From the NCBI GenBank assembly GCA_964449455.1, contig CAYUYV010000001.1:46999-110998 (forward strand): DNA of 64,000 bases, written 5' to 3'. Position 1 is the stretch's first letter. Each line of letters starts with the position of its first letter. The position numbers were made by a program, and so were the translations under genes. The notes under the pieces were generated by a model. It searched no databases. It had not been told where the DNA came from and was given only the letters and a program-made list of their open reading frames with translations. The stretch comes from CAYUYV01 sp964449455 (GTDB lineage Bacteria > Pseudomonadota > Alphaproteobacteria > JAJFIK01). Below are positions 37,395 through 44,631 of this stretch, piece by piece.

Positions 37395-38882
37395 TCAGCG
37401 GGTCAGGAATTCGAGCTTCGCGGTGGCCACGTCGGCCCCGGTCGCGGACCAGGCCCGGGACACCTCGCCCAGGGAGCGCATCTGAATAGGCTCAAGGTCT
37501 GGCACCCGGAGGGCCGCCGGCAGCCGGGGACCAAGATCCGAGCGCGAGGCGTGGCACTGGACCGTTTCCAGGCTGTTCGGTGCGCCAAGGACAATCTCGA
37601 AAGTCTCGGGGCTTGGCGGAACGCTCACCAGACGTCCACCGCCCACGGCCGCACTGGCCTGGAACCGGTTCGGGAAAATCTGGGCGATGCCGCCGGACGC
37701 ATCCTGGTAATAGCAGTAGAGATAGCCGTCCCCATTGAGCCGGGCCTGGATAATCGGCTTTGAGCCCACCTCATAAACGGAGCGTTCTTCCGTATCCGTC
37801 AACAGAATGCTGAGTTTGCTGACAGCAGCGTCCACGGAATAGTTCGCCGGGATGGTCCTGCGCTTCGGCGTGCCGCCCACATTTTGCAGGTTTTCCGCCA
37901 GCAGCGCGGCATAGAGCGACTGGTCGATCCGGCCCTGGGCGCTCAATCCCTTGGCATTCTGATAGGCGCCGATGGCGTTGGTCAGGCGCGGAGAGGACAG
38001 GCCATCCCGGGGGCCAGTGTAATAGCCAAGGGACCCCAAGGCGTTCTGGACAAACAGCAGGCGTTCCTCCTCATCCATCCGATCGAACCAACCGCGCACC
38101 TCCCGTTCAATTTCCATATTGGACTGGTCAAGGCCCAGGCACTGCCAATAGGGCGTACGGGTCATCTTGCCGGCCACTTCAATGGCACTCAAATCCATCA
38201 GGGTTCGAATGGCCTGGTGCATGCCCTCGCTGCGGTTGAGCGAAACGTTGAAGGACAGGCTGACCTTGTCGATCACACCGCGGGAATCTCCCGCAACGCC
38301 CCGTTTGCGCACGGCAATGGAGTTGCGCGAGGAGACGCCCGGCAGGATCTGGCGGCTGATGGTTTCGCCCACATTGAGGTCAACGGAGACCATGGACACG
38401 ACCTGGTCTGCCGAGGCGCCGACGCGGTTCGATTCATAGCCGACACCGCCGCCCACGCTTTCCGACACGACACTCTCGTCCAGCTGGGTGATCGCACCGC
38501 GGATATAGTAATTCGGCACCAGCGAGAGTTCCGGGTTATACGGATAATCCTCGCGCCAGATCTCCCGATCCACATAGGTGAATGCCTTGGAGCGCACGCT
38601 CATGGCCGAAAAGGCCGAAATCAGCATTTCGCGGGTGCCGGTATAGATTTCGCGGGTCGCGTCGGGAATGCCCTTGGTGGTGATCCGGATGTCCCGAATG
38701 CCATAGGCGAGGAAGAGCTTGTCCATGCAGGCGAGCGACGTGCTGAAGCTCGTGATGTTCTGGACCGGCGCGGCCTTGGGGCGGGCCTTGTACGGCACCT
38801 CGTCAAGGGATGTGGCGCAGGCGCCAAGGGCGAGCACGCTGACAAGCGCGACGCCCTTTTTCATGGTCTTCAGTCCCCACAT
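37395..38882 (-). CDS. CsgG/HfaB-like lipoprotein fused to PG-binding and DUF4384 domains
   Basis: This 495-aa protein has a lipoprotein signal (VLALGAC) and three parts. Residues ~40-270 resemble CsgG/HfaB, the outer-membrane channel lipoproteins that export curli or holdfast-anchor subunits (YYIRGAITQLDES and VVSMVSVDLNVGE fit the core). Residues ~275-335 form a PG_binding_1 domain (LGYYTGPRDGL). Residues ~355-460 form a DUF4384-type domain (YLYCYYQDASGGIAQIFPN). I start at the ATG at 38882 (GGAAGGAAC upstream); ATG at 38864 is a second option. Its neighbours encode repeat-rich exported proteins that would be natural substrates. The CsgG assignment rests on fold-level resemblance and should be tested by structure prediction. 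Confidence 0.75.
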   Translation of the reverse strand: MWGLKTMKKGVALVSVLALGACATSLDEVPYKARPKAAPVQNITSFSTSLACMDKLFLAYGIRDIRITTKGIPDATREIYTGTREMLISAFSAMSVRSKAFTYVDREIWREDYPYNPELSLVPNYYIRGAITQLDESVVSESVGGGVGYESNRVGASADQVVSMVSVDLNVGETISRQILPGVSSRNSIAVRKRGVAGDSRGVIDKVSLSFNVSLNRSEGMHQAIRTLMDLSAIEVAGKMTRTPYWQCLGLDQSNMEIEREVRGWFDRMDEEERLLFVQNALGSLGYYTGPRDGLSSPRLTNAIGAYQNAKGLSAQGRIDQSLYAALLAENLQNVGGTPKRRTIPANYSVDAAVSKLSILLTDTEERSVYEVGSKPIIQARLNGDGYLYCYYQDASGGIAQIFPNRFQASAAVGGGRLVSVPPSPETFEIVLGAPNSLETVQCHASRSDLGPRLPAALRVPDLEPIQMRSLGEVSRAWSATGADVATAKLEFLTR

Positions 38883-38986
38883 GGTCAGTGTTCCTTCCTT
38901 TGGGCCCTCATCCCGTGTCACGGCCCCGTTGCGTGATGGAGCAGGGCGGGTCCCACCATTCAAGGTGGGCCGCCCCGTTCGCAGGC

Positions 38987-39364
38987 TCAAAAGCCAGGCC
39001 CGGACGGGTGGGGCTCGGCGTAGCAGTTGCCGTCGATATTATAGATGTCGCCGGTGATGATCGTCTGTTCCTCTGGCGTCTGCTGGTGCGGCTGACTGTG
39101 AGGATTATAAGGATCTTGCTGCGGCGTGCTGCCGATATTCAGCTCCTCGCAGGGGCGAAGCTCGCCGGGCTTGTACTTGTCTTCCGTATGCGCCTGCATG
39201 TAAGTCGTCCAGGCAATAATGCCTTGAATTTTCGCCTGCTGGGCCGGAGCCAGGTGTTGGCGCTGGTTGTACTCCTTGGCGCAGGCCGGATTGACGATGG
39301 CCAAGAGGCCGGCCACGGCCAGGATCAGGGCAAGGCCTGTGGTGATGATTTGAATGCGGATCAT
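38987..39364 (-). CDS. Small exported protein (surface cluster)
   Basis: A 125-aa protein with a signal peptide (LALILAVAGLLAIVNPACA) and a strong ribosome binding site (AAGGAGAAGACCC). The mature part is Gln/Pro/His-rich and ends in a segment with TIITGDIYNIDGNCYAE. The placement, directly before the CsgG-like gene and after the repeat proteins, recalls small curli- or holdfast-type accessory subunits, but the sequence alone does not prove it. It has two Cys in the mature part. Confidence 0.72.
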   Translation of the reverse strand: MIRIQIITTGLALILAVAGLLAIVNPACAKEYNQRQHLAPAQQAKIQGIIAWTTYMQAHTEDKYKPGELRPCEELNIGSTPQQDPYNPHSQPHQQTPEEQTIITGDIYNIDGNCYAEPHPSGPGF

Positions 39365-39447
39365 GGGTCTTCTCCTTCGGGTCGAACGGGGCCGGCGTGG
39401 ACCGGCCGGTTGTGTTGCAATGCGGTTCAGTGCGTCTCCATGGCCGA

Positions 39448-40083
39448 TCAGCAATCTCCGGCGGCGCCAATGCGCGTCCGGGTGCCGATCTTGCCGATGC
39501 CCAGTCCAACCGTGACAACCTTACCGGTCACGATCGTCTGGTTGAAGTTGCGTGATTTGCTCGTGTTCCGGGCCGTACCGATGCAGGTCCTGGCATGGGT
39601 TCCGGGCACGATGCCGACGGTCAGCACCGACGGCACCACGATGGTCTGGCGCACGGAGCCGTTGATATTGGCGTTGTTGGCCGCGCCGATGCGGGTCGTG
39701 GCCTTTGTGCCCGGCGTGACGGCAACCGTGGTGGCGTTGCCGACGATGACGGTGCGATTCACGTCACCGCCCACTTTGGAGTTCGTCAGAGTGCCGATTT
39801 CCGTCGTCGCGCTGGTGCGGGCACCAAGGGCGATGGTGTCCGTGTTGCCGACAACAACGGTCTGCCTGACGCGGCCGCCGACCGTCGTGCCATGGATGAC
39901 ACCAACGGATGTGCGGGCATGGGTGTTGACGCCGAGGGCGGCCGTATTGTTGCGGCCGACAATGGCGATGTTGGTCACGTCGCCGCCGCTGCGCACTTCG
40001 CCGGACTTCGCCGCCCAGGCGAGGGGGGCGTCCGTCAGGGCGGCCAGGCAGAGCGCAGCGGCGGTCAGGGTCGCAAGGCGCAT
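39448..40083 (-). CDS. Exported protein with five 36-residue repeats
   Basis: This 211-aa protein has a signal peptide (LCLAALTDAPLAWA) and then consists almost wholly of five repeats of about 36 residues. Each has a beta-rich core such as TNIAIVGRNNTAALGV or RQTVVVGNTDTIALGA, a TTxIG segment, and a linker ending GGxV or similar. The alternation of Asn/Thr/Gly with hydrophobic residues suggests a stacked beta-solenoid or amyloid-forming subunit. One Cys is in repeat 4 and one is the last residue. The start is at the ATG at 40083 (AAGGAGACGG). It is a sister of the three-repeat protein encoded upstream. Confidence 0.82.
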   Translation of the reverse strand: MRLATLTAAALCLAALTDAPLAWAAKSGEVRSGGDVTNIAIVGRNNTAALGVNTHARTSVGVIHGTTVGGRVRQTVVVGNTDTIALGARTSATTEIGTLTNSKVGGDVNRTVIVGNATTVAVTPGTKATTRIGAANNANINGSVRQTIVVPSVLTVGIVPGTHARTCIGTARNTSKSRNFNQTIVTGKVVTVGLGIGKIGTRTRIGAAGDC

Positions 40084-40206
40084 GGGTCCGTCTCCTTCTT
40101 CGAATGGGACCGGGGCCATCCCCGGCATGGCCCCTTTGTCCCATGAGCCCGCTTCCGGGCCTGTGCTGGCGGACACGGGGGGCAAGGTTTTTTGAGCGGG
40201 CGTGAC

Positions 40207-40241
40207 ACGAAAAAACCGCGCCGTTTGGACCGGCGCGGTTT
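40207..40241 (-). terminator. Rho-independent terminator after the three-repeat protein gene
   Basis: On the minus strand an 11-bp perfect stem (arms 40231-40241 and 40213-40223, loop of 7 nt) runs directly into a T-tract. It lies 38 bp past the stop of the three-repeat gene and before the five-repeat gene, so it should reduce or stop read-through within the cluster. Confidence 0.9.
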
Positions 40242-40278
40242 GAGGTTTGGGTTGTGTGTTGAGGGGGTGTGTGTTGGC

Positions 40279-40695
40279 TCAGCGCTCCTGTCCGATGGTG
40301 CCGACTTCGGTCTTGGCTTCAGAAGCGATGCCCAGAGCGACCGTGTTGTTCTCACCCACAAGGCCGACATTTGTCAGCGTGCCGTTCAGGCGTGCGTCGT
40401 GGATCATGCCGGCATCCGTGCCAGCCTTGGTGCCGATGCCCAGAGCGACGGTGTTGTTTTCGCCGATCAGGCCGACATTGGTGAGGCTGCCCTTGAAGGA
40501 TCCGTTCTGCACGGCGCCGACGCGTGTCGTGGCTTCAGAAGCGATGCCGAGAGCGACGGTGTTGTTCTCACCGATCAGGCCGACATTGGTGGCCTGGCCA
40601 TTGATGCTGGGCTGACCGGATTTGGCCGCCAGAGCCGGGCCGGCAACGGCGAGGGACAGGGCGAGGGCAGCAGCGGTGAGGGATGTCTTGAACAT
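40279..40695 (-). CDS. Exported protein with three 36-residue repeats
   Basis: A 138-aa protein with a signal peptide (LALSLAVAGPALA) and three near-identical 36-residue repeats. Each begins TNVGLIGENNTVALGI (the third has V for I) followed by a 20-residue variable part with SEAxTxVG. The repeats are also obvious in the DNA at 108-bp spacing. Its ribosome binding site AAAGGAGACTT is excellent and a strong terminator follows, as expected for an abundant structural protein. By repeat character and the nearby CsgG-like gene I infer a fibre or surface-layer subunit; classical curlin repeats (SxxxQxGxxNxAxxxQ) are similar in style but not the same. Confidence 0.85.
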   Translation of the reverse strand: MFKTSLTAAALALSLAVAGPALAAKSGQPSINGQATNVGLIGENNTVALGIASEATTRVGAVQNGSFKGSLTNVGLIGENNTVALGIGTKAGTDAGMIHDARLNGTLTNVGLVGENNTVALGIASEAKTEVGTIGQER

Positions 40696-40794
40696 GGGAA
40701 AGTCTCCTTTGGGTTTGGTCTGTCTCGTCTGGGGTTCCACCTGGCGGCAGCTCCAACCGCCGCCGACAAGATGACCATGCCAAAGACACACGAC

Positions 40795-40822
40795 CCGCCC
40801 TGTGCCATCGGTCACAGGGCGG
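40795..40822. other. Stable hairpin between CHAT and repeat-protein genes
   Basis: CCGCCCTGTG and CACAGGGCGG form a perfect 10-bp stem with an 8-nt loop. It lies 20 bp after the CHAT stop. On the minus strand the T-run precedes the stem, so it is not a standard terminator. It could limit read-through from the CHAT gene or protect an RNA end. Confidence 0.6.
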
Positions 40823-40843
40823 AGATTTTCCCAAAAAAGAGTG

Positions 40844-43834
40844 TCAGAGCTGGATCGCCTCGGCGCCGTCCCCCAGATAGGAGAAGGCCGACCAGAGGAA
40901 AGGATGGCTCGTGCGCGGATCATTGATCATGGCGAGCTTCGCCTGGCGCACCGCTTCCACCGGACTGACACCACCTTTCAGCCGGTCAAAGATCCCCACC
41001 ATGAGCGTTTGTGTGGCCACATCCGACACATACCAGTGGGACACGATGAGGCCTTTGGCGCCGGCATAGAAGAAGGACCGGCTGAGACTGGCGAGGCTTT
41101 CACCGCCGAACTGGTCGAGCACCACACCGGTATTGCAGGCCGACAACACAACAAGATCGGCGTTAATCGAGAGATTGGTGATCTCCGCCGCCGTCAGCAG
41201 GCCATCCCCACCACCCGAGGCATCCGGCAGACCCACCACAAGGGCCGGCTCCGGCAGACAGTCGAGTTCTCCGGGGAACAAGCCATGGGTCGCGAAATGC
41301 ACGACACGGAAATCGCCCAGAGGCAGCGACTTCACATCCTCTTCACTCAGATCATCAAGCCGGAAGGTGCGCGAGCGGTCCGACCCCACCCGTTCCACAA
41401 TGGTGGCCACTTCACCGGTCGCACCGGCCAGCGGCGGCAGATCCAGCAGGGCCGAGAGGTCGTCGCTGCAGCTTGTGGGCAGATTGAGCCGGCGTGCAAT
41501 GGCCGTCTGCTCCGTCTTGCCATAGGCGCCGCCCACAAAACCCGCAAAAGGCACGCTCGTGCCGCGGCTGCGGCCCTCGGTCCGGTTCAGGTGAAAGGCC
41601 TGTACCGACGGCACCATGGAGACTGCATGGGTCTTGATGAGCCAGTCCACATCCTCATAGGTCCGGCGCGCCCGGCCATCGAACCGCGTTACCAGCAAGG
41701 AGAAAGGCAGGCTCTGGAGCGGGCCCGATGGCGCAATAATCAAGTGATCAAGATTAGCCATCCTCTGCTCGATCGGACCAAGCAGGAGCCGATAGAGACG
41801 CGCTGCCGCGGCCAGATTGTACTGGGACCCAGGACGGTCATCGACGGCGACCCGCACGGCACGGATCAGATTGTTCAGGTCCTTTTCCGTGGCATCAATG
41901 CCGTAAAAGGCGAGATCGTCCTTGGTTACCAGGAACGCATAGCTCCGCTCAGGCGAAACCTGGAACACGAGCGTGCCTTCGCCGTCGCGTAGACTGGCCT
42001 GTAGCGTATCAAGAGCGACTGGTGCGTCGATGAGCAGGTTGTAGCGGGGCAGGGCCGATTGCACGGCCTGCTCCCGAACGGTGATCTGCCGGTCCGTTGC
42101 CGCAAAAGTCCGGCGCAGCTGCTCCGCCTCCAGCGTATCGCCGCGGGATTGCGCGATGGACAGGGCTTCGGTCAGATCGTCCCGATACCGGCGCAGATCC
42201 TGAAGGTCGCGGATGGCCTGACCGCCCGCGCTATCTTCCGTCGCGAGGCGCGCAAAGGACTGGCGCATGGTCTGGGCCACGATGGTCGAGCGTGTGAGCT
42301 GGCTATAGGCAAAAGTCCGGGCCAGGAGCGCCGGGCTGAAGCTGCCGGCCCGCTCCACCAGAACCGCATCATAGAAGGGTGTCAGGGCCTCTATGGGCAG
42401 GTCCTGCTGACTGCGCTGGATCATGGCCAGCCCGGCTTCCGTGTCCTCAAAACCCGCCGTCCTGTCATCATCGGCAAAGGCAAGGCGGCCCCGTTCAATC
42501 AGAGTGACAGCCGCAAGATGGCTGTCCACGGAACGCTTTTGTTCCTCCGCGATGATCTGGGCCAGGATGGCGCGGGCCTCACCCAGGCGCCCGGCGTCCT
42601 CTGCCAGCTCAGCCTTGAGAAGGCGTAACTGCTGCTGCCATTCAATGGCGAGGCTTGGATAGCGGGCCACGGCAGCCTGGGCCTCATTGGCCACCGCGAG
42701 CGCTTCATTGCCACGGCCCAGGGTACGGAGCATGGCCCCTTCGAGATACCGGCTTTGCAGGAGGTCGGCGAGGGCTGTCAGTCCATAGGACGTACCAAGA
42801 TCACCGGTCGAACTCAAAGCTTCGCTGAATTCACCGGTTGGATCGGGAAGGCCGCCTTTGAGATAGGTCTCGACAATGCGCTGGCGTTGGTTGCTTGCAC
42901 GCCGGGCCGTTTCAAGAGCCTTGGAAAACTCTCTCTGGTTCGCCTGGTGAAAGGCCTGGTAACTGACGAGGCGGGCCCGGGCGTTGGGATCGATGGCGTT
43001 GCGCACCAATCGTTCCGCGCGGATGAACTGGCTGTTGGCCTGCTCAAAACGCCGCAGATTGGAGTTCTCCAAGGCAAGGACCATCAGCACATCGGCGAGC
43101 CTCGGATCATCGCCCGGCAGGAAACGCTGCTGCATGGACAGGGCTTTTTGATACTGGATCAGAGCGTCCGGATGCAGACCTTGGGCGTTCAGATATCGCG
43201 CGTAATCCATCACCTCAAGGAAGGAAAACACATCGCCCACGGAGAAAACGCGGGCCCCGATCCGCGATTCGTAATCGAGCCGGGTCTGGTCAACACGGCT
43301 CGCATCGGGAATGTCTCGCTTATCCGAGACATCACCCAGGATTTCGGCGGCGAAGGTTGCCGGCAGCATGGCGGCCGGAATGCCCTGAATGGCGAAGATA
43401 CGGTCGCCCCGGCGCAGCAGCCGCGCTTCATACGGGAAAGCGCTTTCACCGCGCAGACGGCAGGAAAAATCGACAGCCGATCCGCCTTTCCAGTCGGTCT
43501 CCTCAGGCGCGCCGCAAGCGGCCGTTTCCGCCAGGCGCTCGCCCCAGACCGGCGGTTCCGTACCCGGAGCGAGGGCGACGTCTTCATAAACGGCAAGCTG
43601 GGCACTTGGCGCTTCCCACTGGCCGCATTGAATGTCAAAGACCTTTGAAGCAGCCATAGCCTGCCGTTCCGGCCCATTGGGCACCGCGCGGCAGGATTCG
43701 CCGACGAGGTTCGGGCCGGCGAGGAAGCCCGCCTGCCGGTCGCTGTCCACGGCGAAGGGGTTGAGGGCACAGGCGCTCAGCAGAAGGGTGGCAAGGCCCG
43801 CAAGGCCAGCCTTGGATCGGCGCATGATCTGCAT
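40844..43834 (-). CDS. TPR-CHAT caspase-like protease, exported lipoprotein (locus 2)
   Basis: This 996-aa protein starts at the ATG at 43834 (GGAGGAATT upstream), 4 nt after the stop of the preceding gene. It has a lipoprotein signal (lipobox LLSAC), an N-terminal region with conserved Cys and DIQCGQWEAPSAQL, TPR-like repeats (residues ~195-420), a helical region, and a C-terminal CHAT domain. The dyad His850 (HFATHGLF) and Cys900 (VLSACNTG) is intact. It matches the CHAT protein of locus 1 in order of domains and in many short motifs (FFYAGA, VSHWYV). Location outside the cytoplasm is unusual for CHAT proteases. Processing of a surface protein or activation by envelope damage are the two functions I would test first. 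Confidence 0.88.
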   Translation of the reverse strand: MQIMRRSKAGLAGLATLLLSACALNPFAVDSDRQAGFLAGPNLVGESCRAVPNGPERQAMAASKVFDIQCGQWEAPSAQLAVYEDVALAPGTEPPVWGERLAETAACGAPEETDWKGGSAVDFSCRLRGESAFPYEARLLRRGDRIFAIQGIPAAMLPATFAAEILGDVSDKRDIPDASRVDQTRLDYESRIGARVFSVGDVFSFLEVMDYARYLNAQGLHPDALIQYQKALSMQQRFLPGDDPRLADVLMVLALENSNLRRFEQANSQFIRAERLVRNAIDPNARARLVSYQAFHQANQREFSKALETARRASNQRQRIVETYLKGGLPDPTGEFSEALSSTGDLGTSYGLTALADLLQSRYLEGAMLRTLGRGNEALAVANEAQAAVARYPSLAIEWQQQLRLLKAELAEDAGRLGEARAILAQIIAEEQKRSVDSHLAAVTLIERGRLAFADDDRTAGFEDTEAGLAMIQRSQQDLPIEALTPFYDAVLVERAGSFSPALLARTFAYSQLTRSTIVAQTMRQSFARLATEDSAGGQAIRDLQDLRRYRDDLTEALSIAQSRGDTLEAEQLRRTFAATDRQITVREQAVQSALPRYNLLIDAPVALDTLQASLRDGEGTLVFQVSPERSYAFLVTKDDLAFYGIDATEKDLNNLIRAVRVAVDDRPGSQYNLAAAARLYRLLLGPIEQRMANLDHLIIAPSGPLQSLPFSLLVTRFDGRARRTYEDVDWLIKTHAVSMVPSVQAFHLNRTEGRSRGTSVPFAGFVGGAYGKTEQTAIARRLNLPTSCSDDLSALLDLPPLAGATGEVATIVERVGSDRSRTFRLDDLSEEDVKSLPLGDFRVVHFATHGLFPGELDCLPEPALVVGLPDASGGGDGLLTAAEITNLSINADLVVLSACNTGVVLDQFGGESLASLSRSFFYAGAKGLIVSHWYVSDVATQTLMVGIFDRLKGGVSPVEAVRQAKLAMINDPRTSHPFLWSAFSYLGDGAEAIQL

Positions 43835-43838
43835 AGGA

Positions 43839-44562
43839 TCAATTCCTCCGCCAATTGTTTCGGTCGCCGCCACTGGCGGGTTTGACATCGAAAATAGACC
43901 GTCTGCGGCGCAATTGCTGACCCCGAGTGAGGGCCGGGGTTGCGGCATCGGTCTCGAAATAGATTTCTCCGCCTGGCCCGCGCACCAGGTCGTCCATCAA
44001 CATGGCGGCAACCCGTTCAGCCCGGGCCTGGCCAAGTGTCATCAGCAGCGGGGGGCGGAACAGGTCAGGACCTCGACGGGCCAGGTCCTTAAAGTCCAGG
44101 TCTTCAAAGACCGTGTCCGATTCAAGGCTGAGCCCAGGGGATTCGAACCCNNNNNNNNNNNNNNNNNNNNNNNNNNNNNNNNNNNNNNNNNNNNNNNNNN
44201 NNNNNNNNNNNNNNNNNNNNNNNNNNNNNNNNNNNNNNNNNNNNNNNNNNCCCAGGGGATTCGAACCCGGGGGATTCGAAGAAGTCATCATCTCTCGGGA
44301 ACTCATCCGTAGGAAAATCGTTGTTGGGGAATTCCCCACCCTCATCGAAGACCTGGCACAGCATAGTCAGGCCAGCGGGTGCCGGTGTCGGCTGCCATGG
44401 ATGGGTGCCGGTGGGACGGGCCCGCTCTTTTGCCTCCCGGATTTCTTCGGTGAGCGGGGTCAGGCCCGATGGATCCGGCGCGCCGAGGGTTGTCTGCGTG
44501 CTGCCGGTCCAGACAAAAGCGGCGAGGGCCGTGGCGGCGAGGGGGCGGCGGCTGCGGTCCAT
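43839..44562 (-). CDS. Exported protein between TpsB and CHAT (201 aa after gap repair)
   Basis: The two halves lie in different frames around the 100-N gap, but overlapping the identical 18-nt flanks gives one 201-aa protein. It starts at the ATG at 44562 (GGGAGACCGCC) with a signal peptide (LAATALAAFVWTGSTQTTLG). A disordered acidic middle holds the repeat FESPG FESPG. The C-terminal part reads LARRGPDLFRPPLLMTLGQ and has a Lys/Arg-rich end. I recognise no family. It occupies the position that tpsA has in the first locus, between tpsB and the CHAT gene, so it may be the exported partner, although it lacks a recognisable TPS domain. Confidence 0.7.
44133..44268. other. Assembly gap with 18-nt duplicated flanks
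   Basis: CCCAGGGGATTCGAACCC is present directly before (44133-44150) and directly after (44251-44268) the 100 N. Removing 118 nt restores a single frame through the small exported-protein gene. The region is itself a 15-bp repeat (FESPG codons), which would explain the assembly break. Confidence 0.85.
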
Positions 44563-44631
44563 GGCGGTCTCCCAAAAATCGTGGGTCCCAAGGGCCAGGT
44601 CCGGTGAGGGGCCCGCCCGGGTCTCGTTACA

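Noticed and set aside
40279..40695. Regular ~108-bp spaced DNA repeats considered as a CRISPR-like array
   Set aside because: The repeats are in-frame codons of an exported repeat protein, are too long and few, and no cas genes are near.
44133..44268. Sequence resembling a tRNA T-arm (GGATTCGAACC, reverse of GGTTCGAATCC) on both sides of the gap
   Set aside because: No acceptor, D or anticodon arm can be built around it, and the bases are codons of the FESPG repeat in an exported protein.
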